Source: Lampris incognitus
Taxonomy: Eukaryota; Chordata; Actinopteri; Lampriformes; Lampridae
Assembly: GCF_029633865.1 (NCBI RefSeq)
Contig: NC_079214.1
Coordinates: 24,129,873 to 24,193,872, forward strand
Direction: 5' to 3'
Length of the DNA stretch: 64,000 nt
Shown here: piece by piece, positions 39,881 through 52,160 of the stretch
How the letters are laid out: each line of letters opens with the position of its first letter
Position numbering within the stretch: position 1 is the first letter of the stretch
The notes under the pieces: generated by a model
Databases searched by the model: none
What the model was told of the DNA's origin: nothing
The model's input: only the letters and a program-made list of their open reading frames with translations
Program-made: the position numbers and the translations under genes

Positions 39881-42800
39881 TTTAACAACACTCTCAGCAC
39901 ATATGCATTAAACATAGAGACAACACCCTTTCATCATCTCTAGCACCTATCCTAGCCCGGTGGGAACTTAACAGTCCTAGGTCCCTAAATCTAGCTTTTG
40001 TTGCCCTCGAAGAGCAGCAGAAAGCAAGAACTGAGCTGGTGTCCCCTAGATGTCAAGCAGGAGCAGTTGTCTTTTATACTGTTAATGTTGCCACGATAAA
40101 GGACATCGTTTCAGAAAAACAAATCTAAAAATTCTTTCTTCAGTAGCTGCATGCAAATATTTCCCTTTTAAGGTTTCAAAATAACAAGGCATCTCATCTT
40201 GAAAATAATCAAATACAGAGCTTTTATGTGGTCTTATTTTGACAGTTTGCTGTGGCGCTCACAATTTTATATTAGAAGGTTAGAAATAGAGGGCATATTT
40301 TTTCCAAGTTGCACCAGAAAATTCATGAGAGACAAAGCAGACACATTGAGAATAATGAAACCCCAGCAGCCAGGGCACCATCATTAGTGGAGGAAGCTAA
40401 TCCTCTCCACAACACCCTCTTAAATCAAGATCTTCCTCTCTCTTCCTTTCTCTTAGGCTATCTTTATCATTCCTAAGCTTGCCTCTCCCAACTCCAACCC
40501 AGACAACAACTACTTAACTATTTGAATACATGCTCATACATATTTACACACACAAACCCTAGGGCATACGCACTCATAAAGCACACGTATCTGTGTTCAC
40601 TACAAATGCGTAAAGAAGAGCATACCTCTCTTCATGTGCACATGTTTACAGAACATGCTCTTTGTCTTGCTTACGGTTTTTTTCTCTCTCTTGCTCAGCC
40701 ATTTCTCTCATGCACATCATTATGACCAGGATAGGATTCTTTCTGTAGTGAGGAGAGGTGGAGTGAGTTAAGTTGCCAAAGAGACCGTTAGTTGAATCTA
40801 GGCCAGACACTGTCACAAAAATACTTTACTTAAGGCCCAAGTTCTGGAGCAGGTTGTGTGTTACATTCCACTGAATTGTTTTAATGCTATACCAACTCAG
40901 CCAAAGTAAACTGCTTTCTATTTTGAAAAACACCTGCTAACCCCATCCAGAAGCAATCAAAGAGCAGATGGATCTACTCTCCTAAGAAATGCTAGGGCAT
41001 GAACAGGATGGTTGGAAGGGTAAGATGGCACAGCGCTGTTGGAATCAGTTCTGTAGGCTGGGAATTCTTTTCGACTGGGTAAAGATTTTTCCCCCGACTG
41101 GCTGAAGAGTCTTCAGTCGGAGGGGGATGGAGATTAAACAACCAATCCAATATGGATTATTTAGTGTTGCTAGGAAAGAAGGGGTAGGTGTGTAGAGCTC
41201 AAAGTAGGAAAATTATGTTTAAGCACAGGGTCAGTTTTAGGATCTTGTCAGCCAAGGAGAACCAAAAACGTACTGTAAGGCAGTGGGAAGTTTTTGTTTT
41301 TTTTAAATCCATCTGTGCCGTTATTGCTCATTCTCCCTTTGATCACTGGCACGCAATTGCAGTTCTCAAACTAAATTCTTTCCAAAGAAAATTAATGTTT
41401 CTGCATGTATCTACTTTAATATCTACTGATCCTTCATTGTGAGGGGTATAAGGCTTTCACAAGCAAGTGCCTTATACCATCGGGGGAGTTATGTGAAGCA
41501 AGAGATGAGATGCGCCACTCAGGAATACTTGCAAGCGAACAGACCACATCAAACCGTACCACAATAGAATAGAACTTTATTTGTCATTGTACAAGTACAA
41601 TGAAATTTGAGAACACCACACTGAAGTTGGTCCAGTTTCCCCTTCATTGTTTTGTGTTGCAGACTACAGCACCTTCTAAGATCCTCTATTTAGGTTAGAA
41701 AACAGTTGGAAAATGTATTCTGGTCCTGCTGTGCTTTTTGCCATGCTGTAAAGAAGCTCCACCTCAGATGTATGATTTCTTTGAAAAGGTGTCTTCAAGA
41801 TAATGAACACATCTAAAAATTTAATTGCAAGCCCCCTGGGAACTGAACTAATAAATGTATTAATCATTGTATAGCATTATCTATAGCTGTTTTGGAGGGA
41901 AATAGCAGGGATTTATTGAATACAACACATTCTTCTTCCCAGAACCTGCATAATATTGTTATAGCCATTAATGTTATGCTTCATGGATGACACACAGTGC
42001 TATCTTGGTCATGTGGTCTTGAAATAAAGTACTATGTGTTCATCAGAGCAGTTCTCCAGCAAATGCTATTTATGGCTGTCTGAAAAAGGAATCTTGCCTC
42101 TGGTGCCATTGGAAATAGATTAGCTTGAATTTCACCACATTGTCTGACCACTCACTTACTGTAGTGGGTGTTCACTAAGCCTTTATTACTCCTTATTTGC
42201 AGTGTCCTTTTTTTCTCCCTTGGTAATTGTTTCACAAATGGGTCCAATCTTTGTGCTTGCCAAGTTACTTTAAGCCCTTGTTTCTATCTGTCTACGAGTT
42301 TCATTGTCCCTTTAATTGCTCCCTTTTGTCCACTCCTTTGTTTTCTCTCTGTCCATGCCTGCATTTATTTCCTGCCACTTTCTTTTTGGTCTCTCTGCTG
42401 TCTGACTCTTGACCCTCTCTGCTCCAAGTTTCTGTTTTGCTTCCCTTATTTGAAAACTTAAATGGTTCTCTAGCTTGGCATCACTAATTCATTTTGAACC
42501 AGTTTATTCAGTAGTACATTTGAAATTAACTTTGTGACAACTGTGACAGTTAGACTCCAATAGCACCTCACACAAAAATCCCATCTAAAAAGTTAAATGC
42601 AAACAGTCATCTAAAAGTGAGTTCACTGCGAATAGACCATGAGTTGAAAAGAATAAGGATTGCTAATAGAATGCCTTTTTAAACAAACTACATTAAAGTT
42701 ACAAGCAATACATTGATATGTAAGTCAGAAAATGAACACAAATGACCACAACTGAAGCTCAATGTGCTCCTCCTTTTTCTTCTCTATTTTCTCCCTCTTC

Positions 42801-42967
42801 CTCTCATTTATTTTCCTCTCTCAGGAGACAGATGTTTGTTATTGGAATGTAGTTTGCTGTATTTGTGAACCTATTGCCAAGGTTTTATTTACATTTCTCT
42901 GTTTCTTTCTCTCCATCCCCTCATCCTGTTTCTTCTCTTCCTCCTTCTTGTCTTCTCTTCCACCCAG
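39881..42967. other. Intron 1, 3' part; one LINE tail
   Basis: A reverse LINE tail lies at 41564-41612 (aatagaatagaactttattt, then gtcattgtacaagtacaatg). The stretch 42740-42967 is pyrimidine-rich and leads into the exon 2 acceptor. No other gene was recognised. Confidence 0.5.
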
Positions 42968-43213
42968 GTGTGCCCCTGTCCACCCAGTGGGGACCACAAG
43001 GTTATTTCTATGCCATTCAGATTGCACAGTATGGTCTGAGCCATTATAGTAAGAACCTGACAGAGCGCCCACCCCATGTGGAGGTCTACGACACAGCTGA
43101 GGAAAGGGACAGCCGTGCCAGCACAGCACCTTGGAGTGTCCCCAAAGGCTGCAGCCTCAGCAGAGTCTATGACAAATCCAGAGCCACCTCTGTACGCCAG
43201 TTTAATGCCCCAG
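42968..43213 (+). CDS. glce: D-glucuronyl C5-epimerase, coding exon 2 (residues 170-251)
   Basis: The acceptor is ttccacccag ending at 42967, after a long pyrimidine tract. The codon for Gly170 is split across the junction with exon 1. The exon reads [20 protein letters not shown], then [15 protein letters not shown], closely following vertebrate GLCE. Asn199 in NLT is a potential N-glycosylation site. The end carries VPKGC and VRQFNAP before the donor gtaaat at 43214 in phase 1. The second half is more divergent from mammals than the first. On the opposite strand a 142-codon ORF overlaps, but it is a shadow. Confidence 0.96.
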
Positions 43214-44339
43214 GTAAATAAGCTTTCCTCAAGCTGTAGTGGCACTAAAGACAAGAATTTAGCTTCTATTGACTGTAGCAAAAGGCAGCTTGAAGTCCAG
43301 GTGTGCACCCTAAACAAGGTGCTAGCCTGTGACAGGACATTGACCTTGGCACCAAAGGTAGAATTCTGGTTTACTGTGTTGGTTGATGATGGCCTTGCTA
43401 TTACTGTAAAATCAAGTTCAGATATTTAATTATATCTTATTTAGTGATTTCAAACAGAAAACATGCTACTACTATTTTGCACTTGTAGGCATTATAACAA
43501 TTTCCAGAGAGTGTCTTGATGCATGCTCAATAATCCAGGTAAGAAAATCAAAGAAGGTTGAATCAGTTCATCTGGATACAACTTTTATTGACAGTTTGCT
43601 CATTAGATGTTGTATCCAGATGAACTGATTCAACCTTCTTTGAATTTCCAGAGAGGCTACATCAAATGCTTTGGTCAGTGGGGGAACAGTGGGATCAGTC
43701 GCCTTAGCGAGATTTACCTTAAAGTCAATCTGTTAATGTTCACTATTGATTTATTGTTGTGCCCCATTGACCCAGATCCAATTTGTCATTAGATATAGGT
43801 AGTATTTTATAAGATAGAATGGAACTTAATGAAGGATGACATTCTTCCTTGGAGTAATTTCACACTATTTCCTCTTTGCATAAGAAGCCTTATCTAATTT
43901 CACTTACCCATATTGTACCCAAGGCTCATTTACAACAGCCCATTGAGGACACATTACTCCAACCTGCCCATGACTGTGTAGGAGTTAATTGTGTGCTGTC
44001 TTCTCATACATTTCAAGCAATGATTTACTAACAAGACTTGGGTCAAAACCTGGTATATGGCTGGACCATGTATGATCAATGTTTGAAATTTGGGCAATTT
44101 ATTATAGGGATAAGTGGTAGTGTCTATAATGTGAATTGCTGGGTGTTCATCTGCAATTTTCTGCAGTGGTCCCGGTAATATTTGTTGTTAAAGTGTACTG
44201 AAATAGCATATCACATGACATGGTTGAGCTATGTTCGAGTAAAAAAAAAAAGGCTTTAAATGCAGTTGCAAGAAGAATACTTTCCACTCATATCTTGGGA
44301 TGTTTGATTTGAGTGAGAATTTAATTGTAACTAGAAGAG
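43214..44339. other. Intron 2, 5' part, with a perfect 35-bp hairpin
   Basis: Perfect inverted arms of 35 bp lie at 43548-43582 and 43609-43643, separated by 26 bp. The arm begins tcaaagaaggttgaatcagt. The rest shows no recognised feature. Confidence 0.6.
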
Positions 44340-45910
44340 TGCACTCAGCAGTGCAGATCTCCACCAGGCGTATCACCCATTCTCTGGCGTTTGGATTTAG
44401 CAAGCGCCTACTGGAAGAGGGGAAAATACAGAGCCACTGCCTGCGTATTTCCCCTTCTCCGGCGCTTGGATTTAGCAATCGCCTGCCGGAAGAGGGGAAA
44501 ATACAGAGGCACTGCCTGCGTATCTCCCCATCTCCGGTGCTCATACTTGGGCAAAAAAAAAATTGGAGTTAGCACTCAGTTGTGGTATAAAACAGGTTTT
44601 GCTGACTTATGAAATATGATCAATTTCTTGTTTACTTTCAAGAATCATACTCTGTCGTTGCCTAATCTAAGTCAACCGTATGCATGCGCGGCTCAAATCT
44701 ACAGTTGACTCAGATCGGGCAGTGACAGAGAAGCATTCGTTGAACAAGCTAGCGAGTGAATGAATAAAGGGAGCTGCATTAGCAAGAACAAATGTCTTTC
44801 AAAGGTTTTGAATTACCGCAACCATGGGAGGTTCTTGATCATACAGTCATAACTATGCACAGAAAATGTTAGGCTGATAGATCCAGTTGTATGTGATATT
44901 GGCTGCAGACAGATATACACATACAAACACACACATTCACATAGATGTGAGTTATGCATGCACATGGTTGACTTAGATCAGGCAGCAACAGTGTCAAAAC
45001 ATTATTTATTCGTGCATGAGTCTTGAAAGTAAACGAGAAGTCGATTGCATTTCGCAAATCATTCACTGCTGATCTCAGCACAGAACTGGAGGAACACTGG
45101 ATGAGCCAAAAATAATAACCTGTCTTTATTTTCATAATATACAGCTGGGTAAACTGCTTAGGCTCACGCATGCACGACTCACATCTACGGTTGACTGAGA
45201 TCGGGCAGCGACATGATCAAAAGAATTTTGCTAATCCAAAAAATGTGAAAGCTATAAAAGGAATAACTTCCTCTAGGTTGCAGTCAAAACAGGAAGTGCT
45301 GCATATTCCTGTCGCTGGTTTACCCAGCTTTATTATGTTATGAAAATAAAGACAGGGTTAGGGTTAATGGTCGATAGCAAACTTTTCTTTTTGGAAAGTG
45401 AAAGTTCATTTTAGATTTGGGCGCATTTGTGCAAGGGTCCGCCTAGGAGGCTGCGCATCCACAGACTGACAGGCAAAACCTTATAAGGTAGATTTTTTTT
45501 TTAGCTTGAGCACTGCATATTCAATTTTTCCCCCCCCATATTTCCCATTCAGGCAAATTGGGTGGTGCACAAAAGTCTTATAATGGCAGGAAAAACGCTG
45601 GTTTTTCTGTCTGTGTGCACGTGTATCAGTCCGCTGCTAATCTCGCATACTACTGTTGGCCTAATAATATTTGTGCACAGTTATGACTGTATGATCAAGT
45701 ACTCTCGTGGTTGCGGTGATTCAAAACCTTTGAAAAGCTTTTATTGTACTGCAATTGAGTGCTAACTCCTCAGCTGGTTTTTCACCTAAGTCCGAGCACT
45801 GGAGAAGGGGAGATACGTAGGCAGTGCCTCTGTATTTTCCCTTCTCCCAGTAGGCGATAAAAGGGGTGGTTTGTCGCCAAGTCTGAGCACCAGAGAGGGG
45901 GAGATGGTTT
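44340..45910. mobile_element. Complex multi-level foldback element, unclassified
   Basis: Outer inverted segments: 44385-44580 pairs with 45750-45905 (ggagttagcactca / tgagtgctaactcc), and 44798-44880 pairs with 45658-45745 (gatcatacagtcataact / its complement). An inner pair lies at about 45110-45156 and 45318-45360 (cctgtctttattttcat / its complement). The left arm holds a 75-bp tandem duplication (tttggatttagcaa and cttggatttagcaa copies at 44390 and 44466). A motif of about 30 bp, gttgactcagatcgggcagt, recurs near 44703, 44967 and 45191. No transposase was seen. Outer boundaries and target duplication are unresolved. Confidence 0.65.
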
Positions 45911-46212
45911 GGGATGCTTTAACTTTGCACTCTCCCTTATGCCTCTCAGCACATGGCTGTTTTCTCTCCTACTCTGCTTTATGCTGGACTGTTAGTGTGC
46001 AAAACCAGATATGGAAAGAGCAGCAAAGTATTCCATCCTTAGCGTTTCAGTATTATCCAGGAGCAGCACTATATTCTGTTCATTAGCGTGCGCTAAATGT
46101 GGAATGAGCTGGAACTGCTGCGCCGATTCATTTTGAAAGAGCAACAGCCAATAGGGAAACTCCCACTTCCATGTTTACCATAGACGTCGTTGGTCGGCCG
46201 ACCAATCATATA
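45911..46212. other. Intron 2 spacer
   Basis: No recognised feature between the foldback region and the Tc1-like element. Confidence 0.5.
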
Positions 46213-47817
46213 CACTACCGTTCAAAAGTTTGGGATCACATTGAAATGTCCATATTTTTGAAGGAAAAGCACTGTACTGTTCAATGAAGATAACTTTAAA
46301 CTAGTCTTAACTTTAAAGAAATACACTCTATACATTGCTAATGTGGTAAATGACTATTCTAGCTGCAAATGTCTGGTTTTTGGTGCAATATCTACATAGG
46401 TGTATAGAGGCCCATTTCAAGCAACTATCACTCCAGTGTTCTAATGGTACAATGTGTTTGCTCATTGGCTCAGAAGGCTAATTGATGATTAGAAAACCCT
46501 TGTGCAATCATGTTCACACATCTGAAAACAGTTTAGCTCGTTACAGAAGCTACAAAACTGACCTTCCTTTGAGCAGATTGAGTTTCTGGAGCATCACATT
46601 TGTGGGGTCAATTAAACGCTCAAAATGGCCAGAAAAAGAGAACTTTCATCTGAAACTCGACAGTCTATTCTTGTTCTTAGAAATGAAGGCTATTCCATGC
46701 GAGAAATTGCTAAGAAATTGAAGATTTCCTACACCGGTGTGTACTACTCCCTTCAGAGGACAGCACAAACAGGCTCTAACCAGAGTAGAAAAAGAAGTGG
46801 GAGGCCGCGTTGCACAACTGAGCAAGAAGATAAGTACATTAGAGTCTCTAGTTTGAGAAACAGACGCCTCACAGGTCCCCAACTGGCATCTTCATTAAAT
46901 AGTACCCGCAAAACACCAGTGTCAACATCTACAGTGAAGAGGCGGCTGCGGGATTCTGGGCTTCAGGGCAGAGTGGCAAAGAAAAAGCCATATCTGAGAC
47001 TGACCAATAGAAGAAAAAGATTAAGATGGGCAAAAGAACACAGACATTGGACAGAGGAAGACTGGAAAAAAGTGTTGTGGACGGATGAATCCAAGTTTGA
47101 GGTGTTTGGATCACAAAGAAGAACGTTTGTGAGACGCAGAACAAATGAAAAGATGCTGGAAGAATGCCTGACGCCATCTGTTAAGCATGGTGGAGGTAAT
47201 GTGATGGTCTGGGGTTGCTTTGGTGCTGGTAAGGTGGGAGATTTGTACAGGGTAAAAGGGATTCTGAATAAGGAAGGCTATCACTCCATTTTGCAACGCC
47301 ATGCCATACCCAGTGGACAGCGCTTGATTGGAGCCAATTTCATCCTACAACAGGACAATGACCCTAAACACACCTCCAAATTGTGCAAGAACTATTTAGA
47401 GCAGAAGCAGGCAGCTGGTATTCTATCGGTAATGGAGTGGCCAGCGCAGTCACCAGATCTGAACCCCATTGAGCTGTTGTGGGAGCAGCTTGACCGTATG
47501 GTACGCAAGAAGCGCCCATCCAACCAATCCTGCTTCTGGAAGCGTGGGGTGCAATTTCTCCAGATTACCTCAACAAATTAACAGCTAGAATGCCAAAGGT
47601 CTGCAATGCTGTAATTGCTGCAAATGGAGGATTCTTTGACGAAAGCAAAGTTTGATGTAAAAAAAATCTTATTTCAAATACAAATCATTATTTCTAACCT
47701 TGTCAATGTCTTGACTCTATTTTCTATTCATTTCACAACATATGGTGGTGAATAAGTGTGACTTTTCATGGAAAACACAAAATTGTTTGGGTTATCCCAA
47801 ACTTTTGAACGGTAGTG
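46213..47817 (+). mobile_element. Tc1-like transposon, nearly intact
   Basis: The ends CACTACCGTTCAAAAGTTTG (46213) and its complement (ending at 47817) form inverted repeats of about 26 bp. TA duplications flank them at 46211-46212 and 47818-47819. The length is 1605 bp. A long transposase ORF lies inside on the + strand. It sits in glce intron 2, same strand as the gene. It is a different family from the elements at 5593 and 15766. Confidence 0.94.
46625..47581 (+). CDS. Tc1-like transposase, nearly complete, C-terminus frameshifted
   Basis: A 318-residue frame starting MARKRELSSETRQS. Two helix-turn-helix regions occupy about 1-110, with the GRPR hook (RKRSGRPRCT) between them. The DD34E catalytic domain has LWTDESKFEVFG (first Asp), ILQQDNDPKHTS (second Asp) and [11 protein letters not shown] (Glu). 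The usual length is about 340. After KRPSNQSCFWK the frame drifts and stops at 47581. The sequence after the stop (ARMPKVCNAVIAANGGFFDE in another frame, 47586-47650) is the expected C-terminus, so one small indel breaks an otherwise intact enzyme. It acts in the nucleus at TA sites. Whether the residual protein is active is unknown. Confidence 0.9.
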   Translation: MARKRELSSETRQSILVLRNEGYSMREIAKKLKISYTGVYYSLQRTAQTGSNQSRKRSGRPRCTTEQEDKYIRVSSLRNRRLTGPQLASSLNSTRKTPVSTSTVKRRLRDSGLQGRVAKKKPYLRLTNRRKRLRWAKEHRHWTEEDWKKVLWTDESKFEVFGSQRRTFVRRRTNEKMLEECLTPSVKHGGGNVMVWGCFGAGKVGDLYRVKGILNKEGYHSILQRHAIPSGQRLIGANFILQQDNDPKHTSKLCKNYLEQKQAAGILSVMEWPAQSPDLNPIELLWEQLDRMVRKKRPSNQSCFWKRGVQFLQITSTN

Positions 47818-47845
47818 TAACTTCAGTGACATTGTTCGTCACCTG

Positions 47846-47945
47846 ATCCAGAGGCCCAATCACGTCACTTTGTCACTCAGTCACTCCAAACATGATCACT
47901 CAGTCACTGTAAACATGATCACTCAGTCACTCCAACCAAACATGA
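47846..47945. repeat. Short tandem repeat of about 23 bp
   Basis: catgatcactcagtcact recurs about three times, directly after the Tc1-like element. Confidence 0.8.
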
Positions 47946-50267
47946 TTAGTCAAGGACATTCACATTTGTAGAGCTGGCCTGCAGTCTGGTCCAGCCAAAA
48001 AAGGGAAGATGTAAAAAGTTGTTTCTGCTCTGTGTTCACTCACCTACCCCCCAGATGTGAATTTTGTGCTGGTTCTTAAGGCTTAAGATCACATTGAATC
48101 GATTAAACAATACAGTGTTATATCTACATTATGATATGAGTAATGGGGTTTAGGAGAAAATTTGACCAAACAAGTATATTGCATTACATTATTGACATTT
48201 ATGTAATTAGGCTGTGGGAAATTAAATCAAGGCAGTGTATACAATGGGAGGACATGCTGTGTTTTTTTTTTTTTCTAATTTTATTTTTTACTTTTGTATT
48301 TGTTTTTCACACAGTCCCAATTGCGTTAGGCCTTATTTTCCCCTCATCTCTTGCCAATACATCCAAAACACTGTGTCCTCTGTGGTGCACTCTCTGCTGT
48401 TAGTTTCTCTACTACTAATTCTTCCTCTTGCAACCTCTCATCATCATCACCCTGCTTTTCTCCATCTCAGTACTGAAGACATTTTCTCGTTGCACCTCAT
48501 GCATCGCTCCTCAAGCCTCCATTCTGCTCATCCTTCTTTTTTTGACAGTCCTTTCATCATTATCATTCCTCAGCGTTCCCTCGGCGGTCTCCATTCTTCA
48601 TTTCACTTCCTTTTCAATCACACGTGCTCACTGTTTGTTCCATTGCTGTTTATCTTCTCTTTTTTTTCTTATTCTGCCGACTTATCAATCCTCAGTCTAC
48701 CTGTGCTTCCAAAACATATTTGATCGTGTACACTCTGTCCACTTTGACTCTGTACTCTGCTTTCTTATCATAAATCCAGCCAAACCTTTGCTTTATTTCT
48801 AACATATCTCTTCTGCTTTCTTCATTTGCCCCATCTCCATTTCCCTTATTCCCTCTTGCTGTTTGAGCCTTTGTCTTTTGTGTTCTTGCATTATCTAGGG
48901 CACTCACTCAAAACAACCTCTGACGTCCTCTGACAAGTGGATCAATTGTCTGTCCCCAGATTAAAAAGAAAAAAAATTACCATGCACCTGTGAATTTTCA
49001 TTCATTAAGATGGACACTTTATTTTCTTGGGCCCTTTCACTTGGGTGATGGACCAGTAATTGAGTTGAGCTGATCAATCCCACTGAGAATAAGCCAGGCA
49101 CTCTTTATAAGGAGACAATGTGAAGTGACTGTTGTAACCAGCTCCACCCTGCATCCAGCCAGTGGTGTATTCACCAGAGATGCTAAATGCATACCCGTAT
49201 GTGCATTGATTCCCGTATGCCAATGCCCAGATCTTCATATCTGTATATGCGTCACACACATGCCTGCATTCTAATGTGTGTACATGTGTGCACATACATT
49301 CACATTCATTCACTCATGTATACAAACATTGGTTATGCACTCATCTGTCTGGGCTGCATGTCTGGTCTATCTCATCCCTCATTGCCAAGCAGCCCAACAG
49401 CAGAGCGAAGCACAGGAGATAGAATCTCGTCTATATTCCTTGCCCATCCTTTATTGATGGCAGAGTAATCACGGGGCCACAGTACAAATCCACTTACTCA
49501 CTGGATTGCCTTAAGTAATGGATTTATGAGTGCATTAAAGAGCCGTAGTCAAGCAGAGGCCCCTGCCAGACTGGCTCTCTCCTTCACTCTCCTTCTGACC
49601 GACTATCTTTATGTCTCATTCTGTCTTTCCACTTTTGCTTTCTCAGCTTGTCTCTCTTGTTATCTATCTTTTTCCTCCCCAGTTTCCTTCTCACTGCAGA
49701 CTAATTTTCACTCACTCTTTAAGGACTGACTCAAAGAGCACTCAAAGCTATCATCCCCTTCCCCTCCACCCATACTCCCGCTCGCTCTCCTCTTTTTATC
49801 CTGTGGGAGCGCTGACGCCTTGATTAGAGATGGTTCCAGAGTGCTGTGCAGACGAAGTAGCAGGGCTCAGGGAGATACAAGTCCAGAAGCTGTTGGCACT
49901 TTACCAGTTTAAAATGAATTCAGACTATCAACTGAGCTGCCTGAACTGAGATGGCACAGAGTTGACAAGCATGAGAGGAAAGGTGAAGTGTTGAGATTGG
50001 ATGCCATCTTGAGAAGGTGTCTGCGCACCTGGCCTATGAGGGGAGAGAAGCATAAATGGCGATGAAGCGACTGCCACTGTTTGGAGCTAGGCATCTTTTT
50101 CTTTTCTGTCACTCTCACTTTTGTTTCTTCCTATTTCAGCTCCATCTTTTTCTTTTTCCCTCTGCCTCAATCCTCTCCCTTCTGTCTCCTCTCTTCTCCC
50201 AGTCTTGCATTCATCTAATTAAACTTACTGTAGTGACACATCTGAGCTGCCATCCCATGGGAGGCCT
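47946..50267. other. Intron 2, nothing recognised
   Basis: Pyrimidine-rich stretches occur near 48250-48700 and 49560-49800. ORFs in them are low-complexity Ser/Phe/Leu and are not called. Confidence 0.5.
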
Positions 50268-50444
<177 letters not shown>

Positions 50445-50794
50445 CAGCTAAACAGCTAGCTAGGTAATAATTATAATACAAGATCCATGGTTATACAAAA
50501 ATTAATTTTGTCAGTGGATATTTTTTCGTCATGGTGCGCACACAAGAAAACACACCTGCAGAATAAGTCTTGGAAGCCTAACGAAAAGGCTGTGAGCTAT
50601 TTTAAAAACAAAGCATCAAAGGATGTTTTTTTTTTTGAGTGAAACATCTTTAAATGATCATGACCGTGTTGAAAATAGATTATCACAGGATAGAAAATAG
50701 ATTGCGTTTTTTCCTGTGCCATAATTTATTACATATTTATAACACCTTCTACATTTGTCATGTGCTCCATCTACCCTCTACTCCTCTACAGCAG

Positions 50795-51087
50795 AGAGCT
50801 CCGAGGGTGTCTCTCTTCCATTGTCCAACTCCAAGGACTTCATTCTCAGCTTGGACCTCAAGTTCACCTCTAACGGCAGCGTGTCTGTGATCCTAGAGAC
50901 CACAGAGAAAGGCCCCCCTTTCGTCATCCATTATGTCACCAGTAAACAACTAATTTCTTTTAAAGACCATGACATCACGTACGGCATCGGACCACGTGCT
51001 GTCTGGAGCACGCTGACCCGTGACCTCCTCACCGACCTCAGGAAGGGTGTGGGCCTGTCCAACACCAAGGCTGTCAAGGCTACAAAG
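50795..51087 (+). CDS. glce: D-glucuronyl C5-epimerase, coding exon 3 (residues 252-349)
   Basis: The exon reads [20 protein letters not shown], then [20 protein letters not shown], matching GLCE. Asn278 in NGS is a potential N-glycosylation site. The acceptor is a NAGNAG site: ctacag ends at 50791 and ctacagcag at 50794. Using the second gives Glu252 (cca g|ag agc), as in mammals; the first adds one residue, giving Ala-Glu. I chose 50795 for the conserved PE/S junction. The donor is gttggt at 51088, in phase 0. The exon ends [17 protein letters not shown], a strongly conserved block. Confidence 0.96.
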
Positions 51088-51306
51088 GTTGGTTTAAGCC
51101 AGTAATCTCATCGTTCTGTTCCCAAGGGGTCCCCCTGGCAATACAGCTAAGGTCTAGCAACTGTTGAGGTTTTTTTTTTTTTACATTAATTATTCCACAT
51201 CTTAAAGCCATAGTTCAGTGAGACCTTGGTAGAGTTAAAACTATTTTAATGCATCTCCAGGTTTAATCAGTATAAAGCCAAATTTGCGCTGCAATGTCAT
51301 TTTCAG

Positions 51307-52038
51307 ATTATGCCGAGACGGGTTGTGCGTCTGGTACTGTTCGGACGTGGCTTTGTCGATAATGTCACCATCTCCACCACTGCACACATGGCCGCCTTCT
51401 TCGCCGCTAGCAACTGGCTACTGCGGAACCAGGATGAGCACGGTGGCTGGCCCATCATGGTCACTCGTAAACTTGGTGAAGGTTTCCGGCCATTGGAGCC
51501 CGGTTGGTACTCAGCCATGGCCCAGGGCCAAGCCATGTCTACCTTGGTGAGGGCCTACCTCCTCACCAAAGACCAGGCTTACCTGAACGCTGCCCTCAAG
51601 GCAACAGGACCCTACAAGATGCCTTCAGCACAGCACGGGGTCAAAGCTGTGTTCATGAACAAGTACGACTGGTACGAGGAATACCCGACCACACCTAGCT
51701 CCTTTGTCCTCAATGGCTTCATCTATTCCCTGCTGGGACTTTATGACCTGACTGAGACAGCCAGTGAGAAACTTGGCAGGGAGGCCAAACAGCTGTTCAA
51801 CCGTGGCATGGAGTCACTCAAGGCCATGCTGCCACTCTATGACACAGGTTCTGGGAGCATCTATGACCTGCGCCATTACATGTTAGGCACAGCCCCCAAC
51901 CTCGCACGCTGGGACTACCACACAACACATATTAACCAGCTACAGCTGCTGGCATCCATAGACAATGCTCCCATCTTCAAGGATGTGGTCAAACGCTGGA
52001 AGAGCTACCTGAAAGGGGGTCGTGCCAAGCACAACTAG
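51307..52038 (+). CDS. glce: D-glucuronyl C5-epimerase, coding exon 4 (residues 350-592, stop)
   Basis: The C-terminal (alpha/alpha-barrel) catalytic half. The acceptor is tcattttcag ending at 51306, after the 219-bp intron 3. It reads [22 protein letters not shown] (Asn368 glycosylation site), [20 protein letters not shown], then [15 protein letters not shown]. With the 25-residue offset to human, the tyrosines reported as important for catalysis (Tyr500, Tyr560, Tyr578) are present as Tyr475 ([11 protein letters not shown]), Tyr535 ([10 protein letters not shown]) and Tyr553 (ARWDYHTTH). The protein ends [11 protein letters not shown], as in the family, with TAG at 52036-52038. No frameshift or missing catalytic block was seen, so the gene looks functional. 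Confidence 0.98.
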   Translation: MMPRRVVRLVLFGRGFVDNVTISTTAHMAAFFAASNWLLRNQDEHGGWPIMVTRKLGEGFRPLEPGWYSAMAQGQAMSTLVRAYLLTKDQAYLNAALKATGPYKMPSAQHGVKAVFMNKYDWYEEYPTTPSSFVLNGFIYSLLGLYDLTETASEKLGREAKQLFNRGMESLKAMLPLYDTGSGSIYDLRHYMLGTAPNLARWDYHTTHINQLQLLASIDNAPIFKDVVKRWKSYLKGGRAKHN

Positions 52039-52044
52039 GGGGTG

Positions 52045-52160
<116 letters not shown>

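Noticed and set aside
42889..43317. 142-codon ORF on the - strand over glce exon 2
   Set aside because: It is the shadow of a conserved + strand exon with clear splice sites. No own similarity.
45352..45366. Telomere-like ttaggg sequence
   Set aside because: Fewer than two units (gggttagggttaa). No array.
49187..49468. Short Cys/His-rich ORF
   Set aside because: Composition comes from tgtg/cacaca-rich DNA. No zinc-finger spacing or family match.
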